Origin: Bacteroidales bacterium
GTDB taxonomy: Bacteria > Bacteroidota > Bacteroidia > Bacteroidales > JAADJA01
Direction of reading: 5' to 3'
DNA length: 40,576 nucleotides
Assembly (NCBI GenBank): GCA_026984135.1
Contig: JALSSR010000208.1
Coordinates: 1-40,576, forward strand
The position numbers were made by a program, and so were the translations under genes. The notes under the pieces are model-generated. The model ran no database searches. It saw only the letters and a list, made by a program, of their open reading frames with translations, and had not been told where the DNA came from. Numbering within the stretch: position 1 is the stretch's first letter; each line of letters starts with the position of its first letter. Positions 33,234-40,576 of the stretch are shown one piece after another.

Positions 33234-34892
33234 TTATTTTTTTATAACTTTTCGGGTTATTATATTGTTATCATATTTTACTTTTATCAGGTAAATACCT
33301 TTGTCCCAGTTGGTTGTATTTATCTCTTTAGTGCCGTTCAGGATTTCGGAATTAAAAATCAATTTACCGGAGATATCATAGATATACAAATTCGGTTTAC
33401 CGGAAATAGTCCGGTTTGATTTAATTAAAATTTTACCTGAAAAGGGATTCGGAAGGGTTGTGAAATCTGCCGATACTTCCCAATCGTTGTTAGCGGTCAA
33501 AATATCCAATTGTACTTCATTCGACCAGGTTGAAGGATACCAGTAATCGTTAACTTTTGCCCTGACCCTGTAAGAATGAATATCTGCAGGATTGTTGACA
33601 ACAATGAGTAATGCCGTGTCCTGATAGTCATTGGTAATTGTCTCCCAAGCTCCCGAGTTAATTTTTTGCTGCACCTCAAAGGCATTAACATCAATGGTAT
33701 GTGTATATTGCCATTTTAAAGTGAACATATTGGTATCAATATGCATTTGAGCATCATTCAAATAAACATTGGGAATAAAATCAAGAACACCACCGAGTAT
33801 TGTAGTATATCCGCCGGAATTGAAACCGTCCTGAATTGTAAACCAGCCGTTTCCGGAGCCCCACCAGCCCATATTGAGGTGATACCAGCGCGAGCCGTCG
33901 TCTTTTATCCAGAGCCCGTCGCAAACGATGGAATGGCCGCCACCGCTGTTATTTTCCACTGCAAGAATAACAGGGTTTGCCTCAATGATGTTTTTGTCGA
34001 GACGTTGCCAAAAGACGGAAGAGCTTTCCTGCTTGTAAAATGAATAAAACCTGAAGTAGTTGGAGCCCGTTGAAGGAATTTTGTTAACATTTGATGTGGA
34101 ACCGTTATACTCAAAATTCATTTCAAGTGCCACTGCAGCATGGAAAGCAAGTTCTCCGGCAGCTTCTCTTTGGGGGTCGGTGGAAGCCTGATTATTGTAT
34201 TTGTTTTTCATTAACCCCCATTTGTAGTATGTATTACCAAAGTCGGCACTATATGTTCCCGTTGAACTTCCAAGTCCGTCGTAGTATTCATGGTAACCCT
34301 CACCCACAGGAGGCCATTTGTAATAATGAAGAAGTGTTGAGAGCGAAATAGCCACACAACCTGCCGCATAGTGGTTCGGAGTATAATAATTCGTGACATT
34401 TATAAGTTGTCCCGTATTATTATGACAATTTACCTGTCCCCAAAGAGTATAAACATAGGGTCCGTAAATAATATCATCAACCGACTTTGCAGATTTTTTT
34501 CGGATTCCCGAATTAATAACCTGCTTCCGTGAGTTTGAAATATTATTAATGAGAGAGAAAACAGGATTATCTGCAATATTTGCCTCATCAGGAATATTTT
34601 CCGTCAATGAAAAGCCCAAAACCGGATTTGGAAATGCAAATGCGGAAACAATTACATAGCCCTGAGGTTTGAGATTAAAGACATAAGCAACCGGTTTGTT
34701 ATCATTGGAGATCATATACCAGTTATCGCCGGAAACCGAATTATCGGTTTGTTTTTTAATATTTGCTTTTGATATGAAAACTGTGGCTGACGAGAAAGCC
34801 CTGTCAAAACCAATGTTCTGAGATAAGGTAGCAGTAATAGCAAATAGTATGAGTAAAGTAGTTAAAATAGTATGTTTTACATTGGTTGTCAT
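33234..34892 (-). CDS. C10 (streptopain-like) cysteine protease with T9SS sorting domain
   Basis: The protein has 552 residues from ATG 34892. A signal peptide (about 5-24) is followed by a prodomain (about 30-115, DNWYMISNDNKPVAYVFNL ... GYVIVSAFAFPN) like those of SpeB and PrtT. The catalytic domain shows Cys179 in AAGCVAISLSTLLHYYKWP, His320 in GGHSIVCDG, and HLNMGWWGSGNGWF, the full C10 set. A fibronectin-like domain (about 375-460) and a T9SS type A sorting domain (about 470-552: NPFSGKILIKSN ... LYIYDISGKLIF ... ITRKVIKK) follow. It should act outside the cell. A GTG start at 34940 lies inside a palindrome and would hide the signal peptide. It occupies the place normally held by the sigma gene, directly before FecR. 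Confidence 0.88.
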   Translation of the reverse strand: MTTNVKHTILTTLLILFAITATLSQNIGFDRAFSSATVFISKANIKKQTDNSVSGDNWYMISNDNKPVAYVFNLKPQGYVIVSAFAFPNPVLGFSLTENIPDEANIADNPVFSLINNISNSRKQVINSGIRKKSAKSVDDIIYGPYVYTLWGQVNCHNNTGQLINVTNYYTPNHYAAGCVAISLSTLLHYYKWPPVGEGYHEYYDGLGSSTGTYSADFGNTYYKWGLMKNKYNNQASTDPQREAAGELAFHAAVALEMNFEYNGSTSNVNKIPSTGSNYFRFYSFYKQESSSVFWQRLDKNIIEANPVILAVENNSGGGHSIVCDGLWIKDDGSRWYHLNMGWWGSGNGWFTIQDGFNSGGYTTILGGVLDFIPNVYLNDAQMHIDTNMFTLKWQYTHTIDVNAFEVQQKINSGAWETITNDYQDTALLIVVNNPADIHSYRVRAKVNDYWYPSTWSNEVQLDILTANNDWEVSADFTTLPNPFSGKILIKSNRTISGKPNLYIYDISGKLIFNSEILNGTKEINTTNWDKGIYLIKVKYDNNIITRKVIKK

Positions 34893-34917
34893 AAATATAG
34901 TTTTTTTAAATATTTGT

Positions 34918-34950
34918 ACGGTTTGCAGTGCCTCAGGCACTGCAAACCGT
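34918..34950. repeat. Perfect 15-bp inverted repeat with 3-base loop
   Basis: ACGGTTTGCAGTGCC and its exact reverse complement flank TCA, giving 33 bases in total. It lies between the stop at 34960 and the ATG at 34892, both on the minus strand. No T-run follows on either strand, so a simple intrinsic terminator is unlikely. The GTGCCT...AGGCAC centre resembles REP-type palindromes. It would end or stabilise the upstream transcript and isolate the protease operon. Confidence 0.75.
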
Positions 34951-34959
34951 CACTTCATT

Positions 34960-37020
34960 TTATTTTGAAATTATCATTTTACGACTGACAGATTTGTCGT
35001 TAACTTTTAGAGAATAAGTATAGAGTCCATTTGCCAGATTTTCCGTATTTATTTTAATTATATGATTTCCATTTGTTTGTCTGCCTTGATTACTTGTATA
35101 AACCATTTTGCCGGTTATGTCGTAAATTGTAAGTTCAACATCAGCCGTTTCCATTAGTTTGTAAGTAATATTTGTAAAAGCGTTTGCCGGATTGGGTGAA
35201 TTTTGCAGAAGTGTAAAGTCGGCCTTCTGAAATTCTTCAACTCCCTGAGCCTGTTCCTCAAAGAAGTCCAGAGCATCTGCAAAGAATGCATCTGTATTTT
35301 GACGTGTATCAATCCGGGCGGTTTCAACGGTCAGAGTGTATATTCTCCAGTTTCCCTGCACCATATAAACACCCGAATAGTAATCACTGTAAACATAACT
35401 TGCAGGTCCCATTTTATAGATTCCCTGAGCCTGATCTGTTATATCCAGTGCATCTGCAAACCATAATCCGTCGGCATAAAACCATTTGACGGGAGTGAAG
35501 GTGCATATGGGATTACCCGGAACAACATCAAGCTGTGGCAAGGGGTCTCCGTCAACGTGTGATTGTGCAACATAAGCACTTATCCCGAGTTTATCATACA
35601 TAAACGACCCGGGTTCGAAGATGTCAAAAGCTCCTCCGTAAATATCAAAAATCCAGTCAAGTCCCTGCAGCCAAACCATTCCCCCTTCATCAAGATATTG
35701 CATTAAAGGAGCATTGAATTTAAGATTTTCATCTACTGCTCCGGGAAGCGTATCGCTGACATCCCAAAGATATAAGTTAACACCGTCATTACCTGTGTAC
35801 CATATAACGAGGTCATAAGCCGATAAGGTCTCATAATCGGGGAAATCGCCTGTTGTAACAGTGTTATAGACATTATGAATATAGCCCAAATTCACAAGAG
35901 AAGTGTCAATTACTTTGTATCTGTCAACACCATTGGCGTTATCGTTTACCAGCAAAACCGTAAAACCTCCGCCCTGGTTTGAAATTTCAATTTGTACGGA
36001 ATCAGCCACACCGGAACCGTCCACAGCACTTGCCACAACCCAAACAGTACCGTTACCGTTATCTGTGCCCGAAGCTTGCAAAAGACCGTTTTGATCAATT
36101 GATGCAAGTACGCCGTCACTTGAAACGGACCAGTAAACAAAAGGTATAGTGGCATCTTCGGGAAGTACTTCTGCGGAAAACTGCAAAGTGCCATAGTTTT
36201 CATCAATTGTTGTTGCTCCACCATCAGCGGAAACATTAATTTGTTCCACAAGCACTCCCGGAGTTGCAAATTGCTCGAAATATGTAAGAGCCTGCGAGAA
36301 AAACTCAACAGTATTTTCATGTGTGTCCAGTCTTGCCGTTTCAAAAGCACAGGAGAGTACTTTACCATCACCTTTCTCGTTATAAATAGCCGAAAAGTAA
36401 TCGGAAAAATCATATCCCGAAGGTCCCATTCTATATACAGACTGACCTGTAGGTGAAGGCATCAAAGCATCCACGAACCACATCGTTTCATACCACCATA
36501 ATAAGGGGTCAATGGAAAAGATTCCGTTTCCTTCAACAAGGTCAAGTTGAGGTACACCGTCGCTCCAAACTCCGTCGTCAACGTGTGATTGTGCCTGATA
36601 AAGTTCAATTCCGAGGTAGTCGTAAACAAATTCACCGGGCAGGAAAGTTGCGGGGGTGGAGTATTTGTCAAACAAAAAGTCCAAACCCTGTACCCAGAAC
36701 ATACCACCGTTGTCAATGTAATCCATTATGGCTTGATTCTCAGTATCGTCACCATTCCAAAAATAGAGTGATGCGGCATCATTTCCCGTGTACCAAATGA
36801 CCAAATCAAAAGGAGCCATAAATTCATAACTCGGCCCTCCCAATTCTACGGTTGCATCCCAATATCCGTATGAAAAACCTGCTTCGGTTATTGCTTGTTT
36901 TATTGTGTCAACCCTGTAGTTAAGCCCGTTGTCATTAACAAGTAAAATAGTCATTTGAGCTTGCGACACATAGAAAAGCCCCATCAGTAATGCAAATGTA
37001 ATTAATAGATGTTTTTTCAT
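34960..37020 (-). CDS. T9SS-exported protein with two amidotransferase-like modules
   Basis: The protein has 686 residues and is a paralogue of the 37047-40109 gene. A signal peptide (1-22) ends SQAQ. Module 1 is at about 23-250 and module 2 at about 353-590. Each opens with LLVNDN, then DLVIWYTGND, then a DxGGMxWxQGLDxxFD block, then QLDxVxGN and ETARxDT. The fold suggested is class I amidotransferase / ThuA-like, but the position aligned with the catalytic Cys of BPL_N is Gln111 and Gln452. A Big_2-type Ig domain (about 258-348: ATIPFVYWSV ... DGSGVADSVQIEIS) links the modules. A T9SS type A sorting domain (about 600-686: LLQNSPNPANAFTNITYK ... LTIYDITGKMV ... SRKMIISK) ends it. It lies 26 bases after the 1020-residue gene, so the two are one transcript. 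Confidence 0.8.
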   Translation of the reverse strand: MKKHLLITFALLMGLFYVSQAQMTILLVNDNGLNYRVDTIKQAITEAGFSYGYWDATVELGGPSYEFMAPFDLVIWYTGNDAASLYFWNGDDTENQAIMDYIDNGGMFWVQGLDFLFDKYSTPATFLPGEFVYDYLGIELYQAQSHVDDGVWSDGVPQLDLVEGNGIFSIDPLLWWYETMWFVDALMPSPTGQSVYRMGPSGYDFSDYFSAIYNEKGDGKVLSCAFETARLDTHENTVEFFSQALTYFEQFATPGVLVEQINVSADGGATTIDENYGTLQFSAEVLPEDATIPFVYWSVSSDGVLASIDQNGLLQASGTDNGNGTVWVVASAVDGSGVADSVQIEISNQGGGFTVLLVNDNANGVDRYKVIDTSLVNLGYIHNVYNTVTTGDFPDYETLSAYDLVIWYTGNDGVNLYLWDVSDTLPGAVDENLKFNAPLMQYLDEGGMVWLQGLDWIFDIYGGAFDIFEPGSFMYDKLGISAYVAQSHVDGDPLPQLDVVPGNPICTFTPVKWFYADGLWFADALDITDQAQGIYKMGPASYVYSDYYSGVYMVQGNWRIYTLTVETARIDTRQNTDAFFADALDFFEEQAQGVEEFQKADFTLLQNSPNPANAFTNITYKLMETADVELTIYDITGKMVYTSNQGRQTNGNHIIKINTENLANGLYTYSLKVNDKSVSRKMIISK
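35250..36954 (-). repeat. Two coding modules of the 686-residue protein
   Basis: Module 1 (with its Ig-like domain) spans about 36954-35965 and module 2 spans about 35964-35250. They share LLVNDN, VIWYTGND, WxQGLD and ETARxDT blocks but are well diverged, with module 1 the most distant of the five in the window. Confidence 0.75.
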
Positions 37021-37046
37021 AATTGTGTTTTTTATTATTTATAAAT

Positions 37047-40000
37047 TTATTTAACTATTATCATTTTATTTGTTACAAAAGTAGTGTTAATCCTGAAAGT
37101 ATAGATGTAATAACCACCGGAAAGTCCTAAATCCTTTACCGAAATTTCATATTTATGGTTACCCTTTCCCTGAACACCGAAATTATTGTTATAAACAACC
37201 TTTCCGAAAATATCGTAAATGGTTAATTCAACATCTGACGGTTCATTCAGGTTGTAAGAGAAAGTTGTGAAATCAGAAACCGGATTGGGATAATTGCCTG
37301 AAACTTCAAAATTCGACACTACATTGTTGTCCGTTCCCACCAAGGTATGGAAATACTCAAGCACTTCATAAAACAACTCTTCGGTATTTTCAGGAGTATC
37401 AATTCTTGCGGTTTCCACGGTAAATGTAAATATTTTCGATAAACCATGGACATTGTAAACTCCGGCATAATAATCATCAAAAATATATCCCGCCGGTCCC
37501 ATTTTATAAATACCCTGAGCTTCAGGAGACATGGCAAGTGCATCCGCATACCAGAGTGTTGCATAAGTCCACTGAATGGGAGTTAGGGTGCAAACGGGAT
37601 TTCCAGGAACCACATCAAGCTGGGGAACGCCCTGTCCTCCGTCATCGGCATATGTTTGGGCAAAGTAACTTGAAACTCCCAAATAATCATAAACAAACTG
37701 CCCTTCGGCAAAGTTATCCGGTGCGGCACCATAAACGTCATAGAAAAAATCAAGACCCTGTAACCAGACAATTCCTCCCTCGTCAAGATACTGGATAAGC
37801 GGTGCATTGAATTTGTAATTGTTTGTATCGCTTGTATCCCAAAGCTTAAGATCAACTCCGTCATTTCCGGTGTACCATATTACCACACTATATTGCGAAA
37901 GGGTATTGTAATCGGGGAAGTCGTTAGTGACGACAGTATTATAGATATCATAAGTGTATCCGAGATTGTTCAGTGCCGTATCAAGCTCCAGATACCTGTC
38001 AACTCCGTTGGCATTGTCATTGACCAGAAGTATCTGATAACTGTTACCCTGATTTGAGATGGTTATCATTAAGGAGTCGGCGACACCGGAGCCGTCAGTT
38101 GCTTCGGCTTTAACCCACACGGTTCCGTTACCGGCAGTTGTCCCTGTAGCCTGCAAAAGCCCTGTTTGATCAATTGTAGCAGTGGCTGTTCCGTTTACCA
38201 CACTCCAGTAAACTACCTGATTGGTTGCGTTGGAAGGTTCTACATCAGCCAGCATTTGTAATGTGCCGCCGTTTTCCTCAATTGTTGTTGCTCCGCCTTC
38301 TCCCGAAACCGTAATGTCGGTGACAAGTATGTCTCCGCCCGAGATACTTTCAAAATAGGAAAGTACCTGATTAAATAATGTATCGGTATTTTCCTGAGTA
38401 TCAATTCTGGCGGTTTCAACTGTAAAAGTAAAAATTTTGGAATCATTATAAACGTTGTAAACACCTGCAAAGAGAGTATCAAAAACATATCCTTCGGGGC
38501 CTAAATTATAAATTCCTTCGGCCGAAGATGTCATTTCCAAAGCATCAACATACCACATGGTGCTGTATGTCCATTGCACCGGGGTAAAGTTACAAATAGA
38601 ATTTCCGGGAACAACATCAAGTTGTTCAACTCCCGTTTCGCCGTCATCTACATGTGATTGTCCGAAATATGAATAGACGCCCATATAATCGTAAATAAAT
38701 TGTCCGGGAGAAAAATAATCGGGAGCGCCCCCGTAAATATCATAAAAGTAGTCCAGACCTTGGAGCCATACTATTCCTCCGTTGTCAAGGTACTGGATCA
38801 GAGGCTCATTAAATTTATAATTATTTGTATCGCTAACATCCCAAAGTTTCAGAGCCGTTCCGTCATTTCCGGTGTACCAGATAACGGCATCATAATATGA
38901 AAGAGTGGGTAAGTCGGGATAATCACCGGTTATTGCAGTATTATAGACATCGTAGGCATAGTTGAGTATATAGAGTGTCGTGTCCAAAACTTTATATCTG
39001 TCGGTTCCGAAATTATTATCGTTAACAAGCAGCACTTCAAAGTCGGCACCCTGATTAGAGATGGTAATCATTATCGAGTCGGCAACTCCCGATCCGTCAA
39101 TAGCTTCCGCCTTAACCCAAACCGTGCCGTTACCAATTGTTGTCCCGGTGGCTTTCAACAAACCGTTTTGATCAATGGCAGCTTTTCCCGAACCTTCAAT
39201 AACACTCCAGTAAACCGTAGGATTGGTTGCATTGGGAGGTTGTACATCGGCAAACATTTGGAGTGTGCCGCCGTTTACTAAAATTGTAGTTGCTCCACTG
39301 TCACCCCACACCGAAATATCGGTTACGGGAATACCACCGCCCGATATACTTTCAAAATATGTAAGAACCTGGCTGAAAAGTGTGTCGGTATGTTCTTCAG
39401 TATCAATTCTTGCAGTTTCAACGGTTAAGGTAAAAATCTTTGAGTCGTTGTGTATATTATAAACACCCGCATAATAGTTATCAAAGACATAACCTTGCGG
39501 TCCCATTTTATAAATACCTTCTGCATCGGGAGTCATTTCCAGAGCATCGGCATACCAAAGAGTGGCATAAACCCATTGTACGGGAGTAAATGAACAAAGA
39601 GTGTTACCCGGTACCACATCCAGTTGAGGTAATCCTTGTCCGCCGTCGTCGGCATAAGACTGAGCCGCATAGGTCATGATTCCCATATAGTCATAGACAA
39701 ACTGGCCGGGAGTAAAGCTGTCAGGTGCGCTTCCGTAAACATCATAAAGAAAATCAAGGCCTTGAAGCCAGACTATACCGCCGTTGTCAAGGTATTGTAT
39801 CAGAGGCTCGTTGAACTTGTAATTGTTCGGGTCACTTGTATCCCAAAGATAAAGGTTTAGGCCGTCATTTCCCGTGTACCAGATAACAACATCATAAGGG
39901 CTTAATGTGGAAATACCCGGGAAATCGCCTGTCTCAACCGTATTGTAAATAGTATGTGCCACTCCGATATTAGTCAGAGTTGTATCTATCTCTTTGTATC

Positions 40001-40109
40001 TGTCGGTTCCGTTAGCATTGTCATTTACAAGCAAAACGGTGAATTGGGCATTAACCGCAACGGAAAACATCAATAAAAGAATACCTGCTATTATGTAACT
40101 TTTTTTCAT
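37047..40109 (-). CDS. T9SS-exported protein with three amidotransferase-like modules
   Basis: The protein has 1020 residues. A signal peptide (1-22) ends VNAQ. Three modules of about 230 residues start at residues 23, 357 and 691. Each has LLVNDN, VIWYTGND, YLDxGGIVWLQGLDxxYD, QLDVVPGN and ETARIDT. The residue aligned with the nucleophilic Cys of BPL_N-type amidotransferases is Gln116, Gln450 and Gln784. Modules 1 and 2 are each followed by a Big_2-type Ig domain (about 260-354 and 594-688). Residues about 935-1020 are a T9SS type A sorting domain (SGNYPNPVSDFTTFSYN ... LTIYDIFGKVVYN ... TNKMIIVK). It is probably surface-anchored with a binding or scaffold role. The upstream gap (40110-40213) holds a hairpin and no clear -7 element. 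Confidence 0.8.
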   Translation of the reverse strand: MKKSYIIAGILLLMFSVAVNAQFTVLLVNDNANGTDRYKEIDTTLTNIGVAHTIYNTVETGDFPGISTLSPYDVVIWYTGNDGLNLYLWDTSDPNNYKFNEPLIQYLDNGGIVWLQGLDFLYDVYGSAPDSFTPGQFVYDYMGIMTYAAQSYADDGGQGLPQLDVVPGNTLCSFTPVQWVYATLWYADALEMTPDAEGIYKMGPQGYVFDNYYAGVYNIHNDSKIFTLTVETARIDTEEHTDTLFSQVLTYFESISGGGIPVTDISVWGDSGATTILVNGGTLQMFADVQPPNATNPTVYWSVIEGSGKAAIDQNGLLKATGTTIGNGTVWVKAEAIDGSGVADSIMITISNQGADFEVLLVNDNNFGTDRYKVLDTTLYILNYAYDVYNTAITGDYPDLPTLSYYDAVIWYTGNDGTALKLWDVSDTNNYKFNEPLIQYLDNGGIVWLQGLDYFYDIYGGAPDYFSPGQFIYDYMGVYSYFGQSHVDDGETGVEQLDVVPGNSICNFTPVQWTYSTMWYVDALEMTSSAEGIYNLGPEGYVFDTLFAGVYNVYNDSKIFTFTVETARIDTQENTDTLFNQVLSYFESISGGDILVTDITVSGEGGATTIEENGGTLQMLADVEPSNATNQVVYWSVVNGTATATIDQTGLLQATGTTAGNGTVWVKAEATDGSGVADSLMITISNQGNSYQILLVNDNANGVDRYLELDTALNNLGYTYDIYNTVVTNDFPDYNTLSQYSVVIWYTGNDGVDLKLWDTSDTNNYKFNAPLIQYLDEGGIVWLQGLDFFYDVYGAAPDNFAEGQFVYDYLGVSSYFAQTYADDGGQGVPQLDVVPGNPVCTLTPIQWTYATLWYADALAMSPEAQGIYKMGPAGYIFDDYYAGVYNVHGLSKIFTFTVETARIDTPENTEELFYEVLEYFHTLVGTDNNVVSNFEVSGNYPNPVSDFTTFSYNLNEPSDVELTIYDIFGKVVYNNNFGVQGKGNHKYEISVKDLGLSGGYYIYTFRINTTFVTNKMIIVK
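37320..40043 (-). repeat. Three tandem coding modules of the 1020-residue protein
   Basis: Module boundaries at the DNA level are about 40043-39042 (with Ig-like domain), 39041-38040 (with Ig-like domain) and 38039-37320 (without one). The first two have near-identical length, 334 codons each. They share long similar stretches, e.g. around LIQYLDNGGIVWLQGLD. The pattern fits duplication of a module-plus-Ig unit. Confidence 0.8.
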
Positions 40110-40131
40110 AATTATAATTTTTCAAATTAAA

Positions 40132-40164
40132 CAGCTCATCCCGCATTCTATTGCAGGATGGCTG
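40132..40164 (-). terminator. Candidate hairpin terminator of the 40214 gene
   Basis: CAGC-CATCC-GC pairs with GC-GGATG-GCTG across two single-base interruptions, with an 8-base loop. On the minus strand it lies 49 bases after the stop at 40214 and is followed only by a short TTTAATTT stretch. It is the one notable structure in the 104-base gap between the two genes. Confidence 0.4.
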
Positions 40165-40213
40165 TCCGGATATCATCTGCGAAGATGTATATTAAAATTT
40201 AAAGAACGTCATA

Positions 40214-40576
40214 TTATTCGGGTACCTGGCATTGCTTTGTCTTGTTATCGAGCCAGATATCATTTTTATCTTTGTTATCCGATTGTCCGTCAAAAGTGAC
40301 ATCACTTGACAAATAACCCCGGGTTCCTGCTTGCGGATACCATTCCTGTGTTGCATCATCTATATCAATAATACCGTCGGCATTGGCATCGCCGCCATAC
40401 ATTCCGTAAACTCCACCGCCCAGGTCTTTTTGGGCATCGGTACCGTAAGCTTTTGTATTACTTGTTGTAAAGTTATAGCTATAAACATTGTTGAATCCCG
40501 ATAAAGCATTTGCCGACATTATGCCTAAATGGTTTTTATGCCAGATGACGACAAAAAGGTTATTGCTTACCGTTTC
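40214..40576 (-). CDS. C-terminal end of a secreted protein with dockerin-like loops
   Basis: The frame is open from the window edge to the stop at 40214, giving the last 120 residues of a longer protein. It contains VVIWHKNHLGIMSANAL, then NVYSYNFTTSNTKAYGTDAQKDLGGGVYGMYGG, then two calcium-loop-like segments, DANADGIIDIDD and DVTFDGQSDNKDKND, and ends CQVPE. This matches the end of the 20740-22341 protein block by block (HRNHLGIMSASAL, SYNFTTSNSQAFGTDGQ, MYGG, then loops and KVPQ). The first loop fits the dockerin/EF-hand spacing well (Asp1, Asn3, Asp5, Asp12). The rest of the protein is outside the window, so its main function cannot be told. Confidence 0.8.
   Translation of the reverse strand, partial: ETVSNNLFVVIWHKNHLGIMSANALSGFNNVYSYNFTTSNTKAYGTDAQKDLGGGVYGMYGGDANADGIIDIDDATQEWYPQAGTRGYLSSDVTFDGQSDNKDKNDIWLDNKTKQCQVPE

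Noticed and set aside
34893-34940. GTG start of the C10 protease at 34940
   Set aside because: It lies inside a perfect palindrome and would put 16 residues before an otherwise typical signal peptide starting at ATG 34892.
37320-40043. Repeat array as CRISPR or non-coding satellite
   Set aside because: The repeats are about 1 kb coding modules in one open frame with conserved protein motifs.

Overview
The window looks like a chromosomal segment of a low-GC member of the Bacteroidota, probably a Bacteroidales/Marinilabiliales-type organism. The signs are a SusC/SusD pair with a FecR anti-sigma factor, four proteins ending in a type IX secretion (T9SS) type A sorting domain, promoters of the TTTG-N19-TAnnTTTG type, many small lipoproteins, and scarce Shine-Dalgarno sites. 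I see no tRNA, rRNA, CRISPR, insertion sequence or prophage. No stretch longer than about 240 bases lacks a gene.

Layout. 1-1960 (minus): a secreted endonuclease I followed by a truncated secreted beta-sandwich protein. 1995-2924 (minus): RNase HI and a small Gly/Pro-rich protein with a PID-CTERM-like sorting tail. 3159-5267 (plus): an RsuA/RluB-type pseudouridine synthase, an OB-fold-like lipoprotein and a PepSY-type membrane protein. 5453-9508 (plus): a soluble hybrid histidine kinase with six PAS domains. 9515-13273 (minus): a TPR/DUF3857/transglutaminase protein, divergent from a T9SS-exported Asp-box propeller protein (13376-15904, plus). 15941-20013 (minus): a zinc-ribbon membrane protein, HemW and a 12-heme membrane-anchored cytochrome c, divergent from an ECF sigma factor (20145-20726, plus). 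20740-26045 (minus): a compact four-gene operon with an amidotransferase-fold lipoprotein, a coiled-coil fibre protein, an S1 protease and a surface protein ending in dockerin-like loops. 26124-34892 (minus): a five-gene operon of C10 cysteine protease, FecR, SusC, SusD and an Ntn hydrolase, closed by a clear terminator. 34960-40109 (minus): two tandem paralogues built from repeated amidotransferase-like and Ig-like modules. 40214-40576 (minus): the C-terminal end of another protein with the dockerin-like tail.

How the genes may work together. Most of the window is a cell-envelope and secretome region. The C10 protease / SusCD / Ntn hydrolase operon reads as a peptide- or N-acyl-amino-acid-scavenging locus, with FecR coupling uptake to transcription. 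FecR has no sigma gene beside it; the lone ECF sigma about 12 kb away is a possible partner. The most unusual content is the five-copy array of amidotransferase-like domains at 34960-40109. In every copy the residue aligned with the catalytic cysteine appears to be glutamine, whereas the related domain in the lipoprotein at 24879-26045 keeps the cysteine. I infer that the array is a non-enzymatic, surface-exported binding or scaffold protein.
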